Source: Pyxicephalus adspersus
Taxonomy: Eukaryota; Chordata; Amphibia; Anura; Pyxicephalidae
Assembly: GCF_032062135.1 (NCBI RefSeq)
Contig: NC_092869.1
Coordinates: 43,551,534 to 43,615,533, forward strand
DNA length: 64,000 nt
Reading direction: 5' to 3'
Below, piece by piece: positions 43,870-55,127 of the stretch. Under the pieces are notes generated by a model. The model did no database searches and had not been told where the DNA came from. It was given only the letters and a program-made list of their open reading frames with translations. Every line of letters starts with the position of its first letter. The first letter of the stretch is position 1. The position numbers and the translations under genes were made by a program.

Positions 43870-44335
43870 TCTTCTCTCTTCTATTTAATTTCTTTTCTTT
43901 CTTCTCTCGCCTTCTCTCCTCTCATTTTCTCTTCTCTTCTCTTCTCTTCTATTCCCTTATCGCCTCTTAACTTTCTTTCTTCTCTCTCCTTCTCTCCTCT
44001 CATTTCCTCTTCTCTCCTCTCCTCTCCTCTTCCCTTCCATTCATTTATCTTCTCTTCTATGTTTTCTCTTCTATTTCCTTTCATTCCCTTCTCTTCTCTT
44101 TAGTTTTTTTTCTTCCCTTCCATTCTCTTCTATTCACTTTCTTTTCTTTCTTCTCTTCTCTCTCCTTCTCTTTCCTTTCTTTTTGCTATCTTCCTTCTAT
44201 GATTTTTCACTTCCCTTTATTATTTTTGTCCTATTATTTCTATCTTTCCTTGTTTCCTTCCTTCCACCCTCCCTCCCTTCTTTCCCTCCCTCCCTTCCCT
44301 TCTTCCTGCCTTCCATCCTTCCTGTCCTTCCAGGT
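43375..44335 (+). repeat. Polypyrimidine tract, about 960 bp, with (TTTC)n core
   Basis: Plus strand is almost entirely C/T, made of TCTTCTC, TTTCC and TTCCC blocks. A near-perfect TTTC run occupies 43802-43866, and TTCC/TCCC words dominate 44250-44330. It yields Ser/Phe/Leu open frames of up to 243 codons on this strand and Lys/Arg/Glu ones on the other; these are composition artefacts. Confidence 0.94.
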
Positions 44336-44857
44336 CTCGGTTCCATCTTTTGCTATGTAGAGGACAAACTCTACACAAAGTGGGGCAGCACATACAGATC
44401 CTTCTGTTCTGGCTGCCCCCCCCCCCAGCATGCGGTGGATTGTCATTACTCTCTGTCTGCTTCAGCCAGCTGCTCAGCTGCGTGTCACCGCGGCGTTGTC
44501 ACTATCTATTAATTACTTAATCAATAAGGTCCTTTAATGGCGCACATAAGATTCCCGCGAGGTTTAAGCGCAGCCAGGACACAACTTGCACATTTACATC
44601 TAAATGAGAGAAGAGTCAGGAGTGTGCTGTCCTATCTCCCAGACTCATCAGGCCCAGCAGTAAGTAAGTGGGCCTGGAACACCGGCGCTGCTCGCCATTA
44701 ACCCGATAAAAGATCAGCACAGTCCAGGGCGATAGAGATGTTTAAACAAAATGTGTACAAGCAATAAGCCGAGGGGTCGGAGGGGAAATGTTTTTCAGGA
44801 TGTTCAACTGCTGTCACTAAACAGAGGGAGACATTAGGGTCACACTTCAACTGAGGC
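44336..44857. other. Unannotated DNA
   Basis: No gene supported. 44400-44700 holds CpG-bearing unique-looking text (GTGTCACCGCGGCGTTGTC, TTCCCGCGAGGTTTAAGCG). A run of 11 C lies at about 44416-44426. Confidence 0.45.
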
Positions 44858-45070
44858 CTTATATAGCTCTGACATATACCGCAATGCTGTACAGAGAACA
44901 CAGCCAGACTTATCAGTCTCTTTACAGAGGAGCTGACACTCTAATGTCCCCCCACAGTCACACACTATTATTATACATTTATATAGCTCTATTATTATAC
45001 ATTTATTTAGCTCTGACATATACTGTAGTGCTGTACAGAGAACACTGAGCCAGTCCCATTAGAATCTGTA
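44858..45070 (-). mobile_element. Two SINE/LINE 3' tails in tandem
   Basis: TTATATAGCTCTGACATATA, CCGCAATGCTGTACAGAGAA then CACACACTATTATTATACAT, and again TTATTTAGCTCTGACATATA, CTGTAGTGCTGTACAGAGAA. Each is the reverse complement of a tail ending in TATATAA preceded by a GTACAGC-type stem, related to but distinct from the L2 and V-SINE tails. The two copies follow one another in the same direction. Confidence 0.7.
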
Positions 45071-45526
45071 CAAGATCTGACTTCAATAAATGAATATTTT
45101 TTTTCTGCTCACGATACCGGTATGAGCAAGGCGAAAGGAAGACATTTTCCTCTGCACGTCTTGGAAGATTTCAGATTTCCCGCATATCACGTTGCAGTGA
45201 TTTTCTGAGTTCTGAGTGATTTTGGCCCAGTAAGTTGTTACTAGAAGACAAACGAGCTGATAAAACCGCTGTGCAGAAGACGATGTTCTTGTTTTTGCTG
45301 TAACAACATTTTTATATTTTGTTACTGGAGATATTATCTGTCCTGCTGGAGATTCTGCCCTGTTGTATTTCACCATCTTTATAATAAATTCTGAGTCTAC
45401 CATTCCTACACTTATTATCCATATCTGCATTTAGTTTATAGAAAAAAAAAATTAATTGTTGTAAAGCAGGTTTGGAAAAACTGCAGATTCAGAAATTGTT
45501 GGAGGGTGTGGGACCTGGCCATGAGA
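45071..45526. other. Unannotated DNA
   Basis: Nothing recognised; an open frame on the minus strand (45083-45430) has no motif. Confidence 0.5.
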
Positions 45527-46150
45527 GGGGTCAGAATTTATTTATTGGGGATCAAAATTCATTTATTGGGGATTAGAACTCATTTATTGGGGGTCAGAAT
45601 TCTTTTTTTGGGGGTCAGAATTTATATATTGGGGGTCAAAATTCTTTTATTGGGGGTCAGAATTCTTTTTTGGGGGGTCAGAATTCTTTTATTGGGGGTT
45701 AGAATTTATATATTGGGGATCAGAATTAATTTATTGGGGCTCAGAATGAATATATTTGGGGTCAGAATTCTTTAATTGGGGGTCAGAATTTATATATTGG
45801 GGATCAAAATTCATTTATTGGGGATCAAAATTCATTTATTGGGGGTCAGAATGTATATATTGGGGATTAAAATTAATTTATTGGGATCAGAATTCATATA
45901 TTGGGGGTCAGAATTCTTTTATTGGGGTCAGAATTTATATATTGGGGATCTAAATTCATATATTGGGGGTCAGAATTATTTTTTGGGGGGTCAGAATTCT
46001 TTTATTGGGAGTTAGAATTTATATATTGGGGATCAGAATTCATTTATTGGGGGTCAGAATTCATATATTTGGGGTCAGAATTCTTTAATTGGGGGTTAGA
46101 ATTTTAATATTGGGATCAGAATTCATTTATTGGGGGTTAGAATTTATATA
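45527..46150 (+). repeat. 21-bp minisatellite, about 30 copies
   Basis: Unit GGGGGTCAGAATTCATTTATT with variants GGGGATCAAAATTCATTTATT and GGGGGTTAGAATTTATATATT. Because 21 is a multiple of three, one frame stays open for long stretches and reads as repeated VRILLLG / IKIHLLG heptads. No start context, neighbouring exon or conserved use supports coding. Confidence 0.96.
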
Positions 46151-46659
46151 TTTCCTTGTAGCAGGAACAGAGGCTCAGCCATAGAATCCTCCTATCTGCC
46201 CTGATTCTAATAGTTTCATGTTATAGGCATTGGGGAATATACACACGCTGCAGTCTTCTGTCACAATGTAAGTTATATGAAATGATTGCTCGGTGCTCAG
46301 AAAAAAAGCATTCTTATAAAATCTACACATAAGATGAAGGTAACTAAAAAGTATTCATCACTTATGAATATCAATCACTTGTTTCACATTAACTGAAATG
46401 TTATAAAAATTGTCATGTTATTTTCATTTGCACTGCTACTCAATAGATACCAATTTTGATGTTTTTTTTTTTTTTAGTTAAAAGGGCACAAATAATACAT
46501 ACGGAATTACAGATCTGTTTCTAATATTGTTTTGTGTAATGTATTGTTATATATTAAACACAAAACAATGTAATCATATGTCTCATGTCTCATGCCAAGT
46601 ATTTGGGTAATATCTTAACGTTCTTAGTAGGCACCCCGCACACCACATACAGAACTCAA
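46151..46659. other. Unannotated AT-rich DNA
   Basis: No gene supported. 46380-46570 is AT-rich with T and A runs; this may be the upstream part of the Penelope-like fossil that follows, but no protein text is visible. Confidence 0.45.
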
Positions 46660-47303
46660 AGGAATTTGTCACATATGGATTGCAGTGAGTCAGACAAGAC
46701 AACGTCACATTATATTTTACTTGCAGAAGATGCAGAGGCTACTGAGACTGTAAGGAAACATCTGACATTAGAGAGATGAACAGAACTCATTGCAGCAACT
46801 TTGTCTTAATGTCACCTACTTCAAGCACATGGGTGGCTTCTACAAACAGAAACATGCTTGTGCCATGGCATCACCAATACCATCCATTGTAGCCATTCGG
46901 TACATAGAGGAAGACAAAAGATCTTTGAATTTATTTGGGTGAATAACACTATGTGATTGGTTCCGGTACATGGACAATACATGGATCATTTAGAACTTGG
47001 ATGAAAATGTCAGGTTTACATGAGAAAGGGCAAGGAATAACTATGATCCATTTCAGATTGTGTGCGAGGTGTCAACGAGAGGGTGACCTGGGAATTAAGG
47101 TCTACAGGAAATCTACCCACACAGACCAATATCTGTGTGTTAATGGCAACCAGCAACTGAGACACAAATTGAGTGTTATTGGAACGCTACAATATCAGGC
47201 GGAGATATTACCAACCAAAGAGTCTCGGGATTCTCCAACACTTAACTATGCAGACTTCCTGACACCAAGGATGGGATTATGGAAGTACAACAGGAAGTTC
47301 TAG
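46660..47303 (+). pseudogene. Penelope-like element reverse transcriptase fragment, dead
   Basis: Plus-strand pieces in more than one frame follow the order of a Penelope-like reverse transcriptase: VTYFKHMGGFYKQ, AMASPIPSIVAIRYIEE (family AMGSPVSPxxANLYME), FRYMDNTWII at about 46961-46990 (the catalytic YVDD box, here YMDN), then VYRKSTHTDQYL and LRHKLSVIGTLQYQAE. The enzyme copies element RNA at a DNA break. The loss of the second aspartate, stops (for example after SLNLFG) and frame changes show it is inactive. The N-terminal fingers and the GIY-YIG endonuclease are missing. Confidence 0.9.
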
Positions 47304-50300
47304 AACTTTCTCCCTCCTCATCCTGTTATTGGACAATCAGCCTTGTCACATTCTTTGGTGATTGGATTAGGAAGTCTGTCCCACCTGTGTGTTTATATAT
47401 CTAGAATTATTTATCTGGCCCCCATTACTGAGAACATGGATGGAGCAGCTAGGAAACATCCTAAAATTACAAGAACAAGTCCAGCAGAATGTGACAACTT
47501 CTACCAGATACAGATAATTTGCTGGAGGAGATTCATAGAGCTTCTTTGGCATGCACATTGACTTGCATGGAGGAGCAAAGCAGATTAGACACAAACATGG
47601 GCTGAATACCGAGAAATAAGAAGATTTTAAATGTAAGCATCAGATATTATAAAAGCAAACAAATCCTTTTTGGTAGCTTTGGGGTGTTTTTTGCTTATTT
47701 ATGTCAGTTTCTAATTTAATATCCCCGCTCTTGCCCTCCACGTAACGCTGGAAATCCAGAGGGTCGATATTTACAGAACAAAGCCTCGGAGGCAGATAAG
47801 AGTCATGCAATATTCATTAAAATTTGGCCGACCATATCACAAGGGCGCAGTTTATTGTCCATTGTTTGTGCAGATTGCAGCCGCTGGCCTCTTGAGCCTT
47901 CGATGCACCATTCGGCCTCTCTGTAAATTCCATTTAATACCTCTCATTTTATTATCTCTCTAATGATGTGTGACACGCTTTGATAATTAATTCAGATAGT
48001 AAGGGAAGGTGGGATCACGGCTCTGGACCCTGAACATTGTCCCGCTTCCATTACAATGATGGGAGAGTTTTATTTATGGCGTTTGAAGTCTAAACAATGG
48101 AGCTCAGAGACGGATATAATGATATCAGAAACCTTGAGAAATCCTTCAGATGGAGCTCTGGTCCATAGGGAGAAGATTTTAGCTACAGGGCCTAACATGA
48201 AATAGTTCTTCTAATCACACCACTGATCAACAAAGGTCTTCCATGATATGCCCCTTGGTCATTTCACCCCTGATGCTTTCCCTCCGGTTGGTTGCGTTGG
48301 CATATATAGAGGTGGAATTGTTCATTTTTTGTTTTAGGAGATGGATCTGCCCTCTGCTTGCTGGTTCTGGGGATTTTATCTACTCAGGAAATCTTTCCAT
48401 TATCCCCACAAGAGGTTGAGACTTGTAATTGTCCGCGTTCTTGGCTCGGTGCTATGGCTTCTATTAATCCATCGGGATAACGGTGACAGATCTGTACAGA
48501 GAAGGCCGCTACATAATTCATGAGGATCTCGGACTCGGAGAGTCTGCCAGACCAATTTAAACCACCGGCAGATATTGTAAATGCCTCATTGGCCCTCGGC
48601 GGGGCTGCATCTGAGACTTTCCAGTGCCGCTCATCCTTGGCAGATGTCACAGAGATGTCGGAGCAGAAAAGAATAAACACCTGGGAGAGAATGTTTAATT
48701 GGCTATCAAAGCACAGCCACCAATGTTCGCCAACAAAAGGGGTTAAGTGAGATTTGCAGAGAGCCGCAGTTCTGTTCATTAATATCTAAACTTTTCTAAG
48801 TGATAAAAAGTGCAAAATGGCGGCCATACGAAATACCACTGGGCCGGCACCAAGATCAGCGGCGGAGTGCACATACAGTATATGTACACGTTTGGCCCCC
48901 AAAGCCGCCCTCCCCCCAAAAAATTATGGAACGTGCACATCCAAGCATTTTAAAGTCAGCCGGCACAAGGTAAATATGTGACAAATGTTGTCCACTGGCC
49001 CCGAGGTTACCATCTTTTGGACCAAGGACTGCCAAACACAACAAGGGAGGTTACAGCATGATTAATACAGTGTTAATTAAAAAGAATGTTAAAACAGATT
49101 GTGGACTCAAATATATTCTTCCATCTGGACTCTAGAGGGCACTAGAATTAAATTTTTGTATAGGAGAGAGTAAACTTCAGTTTGAGCTACTGAGCTCTGT
49201 ATATACGAAACATTCACTTTGATAATTAGCAGTGTAGTGCACATTAGTGTTGCTTGATTTTGCCTGAAATCCTGATTTTGCCTGAATCTAAACATTATGT
49301 AATTATCGGTAAAAAATTACAATGGTTTGCTCTGGTCTCTAGAGAGTTGCAACAGCTGCCAAATGTACCAAAATGTCATTGGAAGACTAGCAAATGTCTG
49401 AGGAGCATTGTGCTAATTAAAGGAGGAACATTGTGTCCAGCAATGGAAAAGTCCACTTGTGCGGAGAGGAGCCTCGTGCAGCCCTGCAGGGCTCTAATAA
49501 TGATTATTATCGTACCATTAACCAATCTACTCTCCTCCCTTGGACCCCATAGTGGTCCAATTGCAGCCACTTGGGCCCCATTGTACCCCCGTAGTAGCCG
49601 CCTGGGTGATAAGATTATTTACACCAACCAGTTGGTAATGCACAGCTACCAGAACTATAAAATTCACTTCACGTACCATAACACAAAGAGAAGGAAATTA
49701 TTTCTCGCCATGTGTTTAGACATTTCACAGGTTTTTTGCTAAAACTGGCACCATTTTGGAAACAGTTTGATCCTTACCCTGCTTTGTGGATTTGAGCCTT
49801 GAAGGGTCAGTGACTGATAAAGGAGGGCGGTTTGAATTGATTGAAATGCTGAAGATGGCATCGTGAAAGAAAACTTATAAAAAGTTGATTTTTTCAGCAA
49901 CAAATTCCGGCATTTAGTGCTCACCCTTGCAGCACAAAGATTGGGAGATCCACATTATGGCTGACTCACAGTTCAGCTGAGGTCACAGTATGGTTTGCTG
50001 GAGCAATAAATGAATACAATTCACCCAAGAATCATAAAAATGCATAATTGAGTAAAGTAAATAAATAAATAGGAACAGCAGTCCGGTTACTACGGCCGGT
50101 TATGAATTAAAGATGAGATTTGTTTCCATATACCGCCGCTGGCACATGTCCTGGAGTGAGATTGCTTAGTATAGCGTTGAGCGCCGTGTAGATTAAAGTG
50201 AACCTGTCAGAGGTCAGGAAAGAAATATGGAACCTGAGGATGGAGGCATTGCTGTTCTGGGTTTATTATGAACCCCCTTGTTCTGGGGCAGATATAGAAG

Positions 50301-50385
50301 CTGGGGGTTATAGGGGTCATTGAGCACCCCAAATAAATCTGAACCCAACAAGCAAAATTGGAAAGTTGTTCACCAATTGATAGCT
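47304..50385. other. Unannotated DNA with candidate conserved segments
   Basis: No gene supported. 47690-48060 and 48480-48760 look unique and CpG-retaining (CCGCTCTTGCCCTCCACGTA, GGCCGACCATATC; GACTCGGAGAGTC, GCCCTCGGCGGGGC) and may hold conserved non-coding elements. GATTTTGCCTGAA occurs twice at 49256-49285. TTAAAGTGAACCTGTCAGAG at 50193 looks like the start of the TTAAAGAGGACCTGTCACT family. The open frame 49254-49742 has no motif. Confidence 0.35.
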
Positions 50386-50625
50386 GATGTGGAATGTTTA
50401 GCAAAACACTTAAAGTTTAAATTTAAGTTTAAACACTTAAATGTTTAAACTTAAACATTCCTTAAAACACTTTATGGCCAAAAATGTCCCAATCGCATGC
50501 TATGAATGCTACATACATATATATAAAAACATATATATATAAAAGTAACTTGAAAAGTTACTTAAAGAACTTTTCTTTAAGTAACTTGTTATCAAGTTAC
50601 TTTTATATATTTGTGATGTGGAATG
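50386..50625. repeat. AT-rich double palindrome flanked by 12-bp direct repeats
   Basis: GATGTGGAATGT occurs at 50386-50397 and 50614-50625. Between them lie a palindrome with 13-bp arms, TTAAGTTTAAACA / TGTTTAAACTTAA (50423-50454), and a longer hairpin (50533-50610) with arms beginning ATATATAAAAGTAACTTG and ending CAAGTTACTTTTATATAT. The pair of direct repeats suggests an insertion with target duplication or slippage. No known family recognised. Confidence 0.75.
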
Positions 50626-51040
50626 TGCCCACTGTAGGGGGATATTGATTACTAGGAGGAGCTGAAGGATTTTTGCGAAAATTATATATTTAATTTACTT
50701 TATTTTCTCACATTTCACTATAAAAACTGCTAAGGTGAAAAATCCTTCAAGAAAAATGAAATGCCTTATGCTAACCTTGTCATGTGATCACTGACCATGT
50801 TAGCAATGACCCAGCTAACAATAACAATAATACTAAAAGTTTATTTACAGACTTTTAAATACTTTATCTATATGGAAGGTTAAACTTTATTGGCAGATAA
50901 CAGGTTCAGGATAGGTAGGAGGATTTCCGGTGACGAATTTAATGCCCATTACACATTATCTAAAAATCTTAATTTAGACTTTCCTATTGACTTTAATGCA
51001 TTTCACAGAAATTTACTGGATTTTAAAAAACTTTTATAAG
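50626..51040. other. Unannotated AT-rich DNA
   Basis: No gene or repeat recognised between the palindromic insertion and the next L2 tail. Confidence 0.5.
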
Positions 51041-51184
51041 TTATTATTATTATTATTAAACAGGATTTATATAGCGCCAACATATTACGCAGCGCTGTAC
51101 ATTAAATAGGGATTGAAAATGACAGACTAATACAGACAGTGATACAGGAGGAGAGGACCCTGCCCCGAAGAGTTTACAATCTAG
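51041..51184 (-). mobile_element. L2-type LINE 3' tail
   Basis: (TTA)n, AACAGGATTTATATAGCGCC, AACATATTACGCAGCGCTGT, ACATTAAATAGG, GACCCTGCCCCGAAGAG and TTTACAATCTAG. One of the best-kept short copies. Confidence 0.9.
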
Positions 51185-52754
51185 TAAGTTCCCCCCTATA
51201 TATCCCTTAAAATTCTGTATAGCCTAAGCTCTCCTGCTCAACCTCCCTTAACCCCTTCTGGAGACCCCCTGAAGATTTTCCTTCTAATTTTTTACACACA
51301 GAGCTTTTATTTTTAGATGAATTCTGGCCAATCACGTGGCTTACAGGGTCTGCTTTCTTCTTCCCAAATAAGCAGCATTGTACTGTGAGGGGGACAATGG
51401 TGGCACACTTGTAGCGTGATATGATACCCTGGGCTCAGAGGAAGCTGCCTCCAAAATATTTGGCCTCGACCATTGAGCAGGAGTACAGCCCTGGATAGTG
51501 GTTGAGTATTGCAGCCATATTTTTGCATATTCAACAATTGGACTACCTTTTCTTTGGAATTAGAGCCGTCACCTTCTTTGGTGTATAGGGTGCTGCCATC
51601 CCTTTAATTTTTCCAGGTCCCATATGGCTTAGCGATTTCATCCTCCCTATTGTACGTGGCAATACAAAGGAGCATTGTATGGGTTTATTCCTGGCTAATT
51701 GCAGTTATTTGTGTTACAATTTATCAGAGGCGCTTAAAATCTCTTACTCTCTAATTACTCGCACGGAAAACGCGTCGGTCACAATGCGGAGTAGGAGAAG
51801 ACATCTGCTTCTTATTAAACACAAACAGCTCGGCGATGACATCACAACGCCAATCGCGGCTCTCTGTATTAGGGTAGTCTTATTGTGCTGGGACCACACT
51901 CGCCGCACTTGTTGCCTCTTCTAAATGATCTGAGAGCGTTTATATAAGTCACATTGTGAAAAAAGAATAATTTCCCTTTATATGGAGAAGCCAGCCTGGT
52001 GTATAAAAAGGGGAATAATTGAGGAATAACTCAGAGAGAGAGACGGTGATAGGGGACGGGGGAGGAATGTGCTCTGGGAATCGGATGAGAATCGGATTTT
52101 ACAGATCTGAAGGTGATGTGGGCTGCATGTGCCTAATATTTCTGGGAAGCATTAAGGTGGCGCAGCCATACATTACACCTCCTCCAAATTAACAGCGTTA
52201 CGCTCCGAAACCTCCAATATACATTACACAGAATGACCTTCCCGCGTCTCGCAGTATAACACCGGCTCACCTGATAATGAAGATCCAATCTACGAGGAAT
52301 GGTGGTAAAAAGGATTATATCATGGCGACATATGGACCAAATCACTTCTCTACTTCTCACTTTATTCTCCTATTCATAATGGAAAGAAATATTGTGAAAT
52401 CATAAAAACATAAAAAAAAAATAGTGAAAAGCAAACTTATAAATATACACCTATGTGAATAAAAACATAACAACATAAAAAGATTAAACTAAATAAAAAA
52501 AGAGTAATGAAAAAGTTGAAAATCTGTAACATTGCTTTGTAATGTTAAGATTTGTATAGACCGTGCTAGATATTTATCACCATGGGATCATTCATGATCA
52601 TTTTGGGTAAAAATCCAGCAACAGTACAGAAGTCCTCCAATGATATGTTATTATTTTAATTACTTAAATTATATTTTACTCCTAAGTTTCATCAGTGCAT
52701 GCGCGGCTCAGGTGATATCTGGCGATTCCGGTGTATCTTGATTCAGGGAATGAA
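51185..52754. other. Unannotated DNA with a possible conserved segment
   Basis: No gene supported. 51700-51900 (ACTCTCTAATTACTCGCAC, AAAACGCGTCGGTCACAATG, GCTCGGCGATGACATCACAA) is unique-looking and CpG-retaining. 52370-52520 is strongly A-rich. The string AACGCGTCGG here lacks the rest of the hammerhead-like motif. Confidence 0.35.
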
Positions 52755-52882
52755 TTATTATTATCATTTACCAGGATTTATATAGCGCCAACATATTACG
52801 CAGCGCTGTACATTAAATAGGGGTTGTAATACAGACCTTGATACAGGAGGAGAGGACCCTGCCCCGAAGAGCTTACAATCTG
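52755..52882 (-). mobile_element. L2-type LINE 3' tail
   Basis: TTATTATTATCATTTACCAG, GATTTATATAGCGCCAACAT, ATTACGCAGCGCTGTACATT and GGACCCTGCCCCGAAGAGCT. Same family as 51041 and 53866. Confidence 0.9.
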
Positions 52883-53162
52883 GTAATGAATAAAATCCAG
52901 TTACATAATTTCAGCCAGTCAAGATGGCAGAAGATTTGGAACCCAGAAAATATGAAGATGCCATTGATGGAGTAAGGACAGGAGAGTTTACATAACGTTT
53001 GCGAAGAAGCTGGTAAGTTCATTGCAAAGAACAACATGCTTGCTCACAATTATTATGTTTTAAGTTTAGTTTTAACTTACCATGTGAATGTATATTCAAA
53101 AGTAACTTTAAATTATCATTAAAATAATCGCTGGAGATCATGCCAGACAGATCCAGTCCTTG

Positions 53163-53463
53163 TTTATTATTACACAGTATTTATATAGCGCCATCATATT
53201 ACGCAGCGCTGTACAAAGTCTATAGTCATGTCACTAGCTGTCCCTCAAAGGGGCTCACAATGTACCTACCATAGTCATATGTCATTACCACGGTCCAAAG
53301 TCAATTTTGGGGGAAAGCAAATGACCTAACTGCATGTTTTTAGAATGTAGGAGGAAACCAGAGGAAACCCACGCAGACACAGGGAGAACCCGCAAACTCC
53401 ATGCAGATAGTGTCCTGGCTGAGATGTGAACCTGGGACCCAGCGCTGCAAAGGCCACAAAGCT
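53163..53463 (-). mobile_element. V-SINE, nearly full length
   Basis: Reading the minus strand: tRNA-like head (B box GGTTCACATCT at about 53422-53432), the V-SINE centre (CATGGAGTTTGCGGGTTCTC, GTGTCTGCGTGGGTTTCCTC, TTTCCTCCTACATTC), and a tail GCGCTGCGTAATATGATGGC, GCTATATAAATACTG with (TAA). Better kept in the tail than the 36.6-kb copy. The tRNA head cannot form a functional tRNA. Confidence 0.92.
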
Positions 53464-53479
53464 GTCAGTGCTTGTTTAA

Positions 53480-53780
53480 AGCTTTCCTGTTATAGGGTGA
53501 TAATGCTTTGTTGCCTCCCTGCCAAAATGCTTCTAATGGAGGCTACAAGAATACATTACACAGATATGATCCACTGTTGTCACCATCTGGAAAGCCACCC
53601 TGAGAAATGCCTTGCAGCCATTGTTCCTTGCAGATATTAAGTGGCCACAAAGATTCTGCATGGGATTAGGTGCTTTGAGATGTAACAAAGGATAAGAAAG
53701 GGTGAAAACAAGGATTTTATTGGAAAAATGTCAATTGTTCATGGCACACAGAGCAAAGTAAATGTCTCTTAGTAAGAGTG
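53480..53780 (-). repeat. Dispersed repeat family D, copy 3
   Basis: Matches 20340-20565 in order (ATATGATCCACTGTTGTCAC, CCTGAGAAATGCC, CTGCATGGGATTAGG, AACAAGGATTTTATTGG). It extends the repeat leftward with TGTTATAGGGTGATAATGC. Parent family unknown. Confidence 0.6.
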
Positions 53781-53865
53781 TACATTTAATTAAATCTTAA
53801 AAGTCACATTTTTAAAGGGTAAAAACTATCAATAGACCTCTATAGTTCACAATTTTGCACATCAT

Positions 53866-53874
53866 AATATTATT

Positions 53875-53915
<41 letters not shown>

Positions 53916-54550
53916 TTTTATTAATAATAATAAACAGGATTTATATAGCGCCAACATATTATGCAGCGCTGTACATTAAATAGGGGTTGCAAATGACAGA
54001 CAGATACAGACAGTGACACAGGAGGAGGAGAGGACCCTGCCCCGAAGAGCAGGTAGGTGGGAAGGCTGTGTATGGGGTATATAGGTAGGTAGGTGGGTAG
54101 GTAGGTGGGAAGGATATGTATGGGGTCGTAGGTGGGAAGGATGGATGAGTCTGGCTGCAGCATTCATAATAGATTGTAGAGGAGAGAGTCGGGTTAGTGG
54201 AATACCAGAGAAGGAGGATGTTACAGTAGTCCAGAGATGATAAGAGTGTGTACATGGAGTTTGGTGGTCTCAGGGGACAGGTAGGGGTGGACTTTGGAGA
54301 TGTGCAGGTGAAAGTGACCGGACCTGGAAATGTTCTGAATATGGGGGGTGAAGGAGAGAGCAGAATAAAAGGTGACACCAAGACAACAGGCCTGAGGGGA
54401 GGGACGAATAACAGTTAGTAATATGTCAGGGGAAAATTTGGAATGTGAGGGGGGGGGGGGATGATGATGAGTTCCCCTTTATCCAGGTTGAGTTTCAGGA
54501 ATCGGTCAGACGTTCATGATGAGATGGCAGCATGAGACCTTATCCAGGAC
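53866..54550 (-). pseudogene. L2-type LINE: reverse transcriptase C-terminus plus 3' tail, dead
   Basis: Minus strand. Protein remnants in order: SDRFLKLNLDKGELIIIPPP (54460-54510; family KLNxDKTE), PHIQN-like text, then SLDYCNILLLWYS (about 54200-54240; family RLDYCNSLL) and QSIMNAAARLIHPS-like text. The 3' untranslated tail CTCTTCGGGGCAGGGTCC, AGCGCTGCATAATATGTTGG, GCGCTATATAAATCCTG and an (ATT)n end follow. A GGTA-rich patch (54085-54130) and a deletion join protein to tail. This copy explains the short tails at 4.8, 5.1, 31.0, 33.3, 51.0 and 52.8 kb. Truncated at the 5' end and frameshifted. Confidence 0.88.
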
Positions 54551-55127
54551 TGAACGGTAATAAGTGCTGAAACCAGGACATTTCCAGGGACGAATGCCTG
54601 AACCCCTCATAGTCCAGGTGTCAGGTACAATTTAGCATGTACCCCAACCATGACGCATCATGATATCCGCATTGCCCCGGCTGCCGGCACCAGAAAGAGT
54701 AAATTCTCATTCTGGGTCTCATGAAGCCACAAAACGCAGATTAAAGGACGATTAAACAATAAAACCTCCGACTGATTCGAGTTGCGCTATTAAGGAGACT
54801 CGGCGGGGAAATTTGGGAAGTTTGGGTTTTACAAATGTTAACAGATCATAAAGCTTCCCTGGGATAGTGGGAGATGATCCTCCTCGTCCCTGTTTCCTAA
54901 TTAAAATCATTATAGCTCAGGTTCCTCCATAATCACTCGGAGAGGCCATTACAGGAACATCTTATGATGATTAACAGCGCAGAAGAGCGAAGCGTCAGCA
55001 CATTGTCTTAAAAAGCAAATGGATGGTAACAAATTACCTTTAAAGAGCAAGTTTTCTGGATATGGAGTTCAGAATGAAACTAGACAGCCGTGACCTACAT
55101 TGAGTTCCATGCCAACTGAATGTTCAT
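54551..55127. promoter_or_regulatory. Candidate conserved non-coding segment
   Basis: Unique-looking text with retained CpGs (CATTGCCCCGGCTGCCGGCA, GTTGCGCTATTAAGG, GACTCGGCGGGG) and TTTCCTAATTAAAATCATTA, GATGATTAACAGCG. No frame or repeat explains it. Inference from composition. Confidence 0.3.

Noticed and set aside
43325..44103. Open frames of 187 and 243 codons
   Set aside because: Composition artefacts of the polypyrimidine tract; overlapping frames are equally open.
45506..46107. Overlapping open frames with repeated VRILLLG-type peptides
   Set aside because: Direct translation of the 21-bp minisatellite; no start context, splice sites or protein family.
51773..51785. AACGCGTCGG as another hammerhead-like motif
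   Set aside because: CTGANGA and stem II are missing upstream; only the short string matches.
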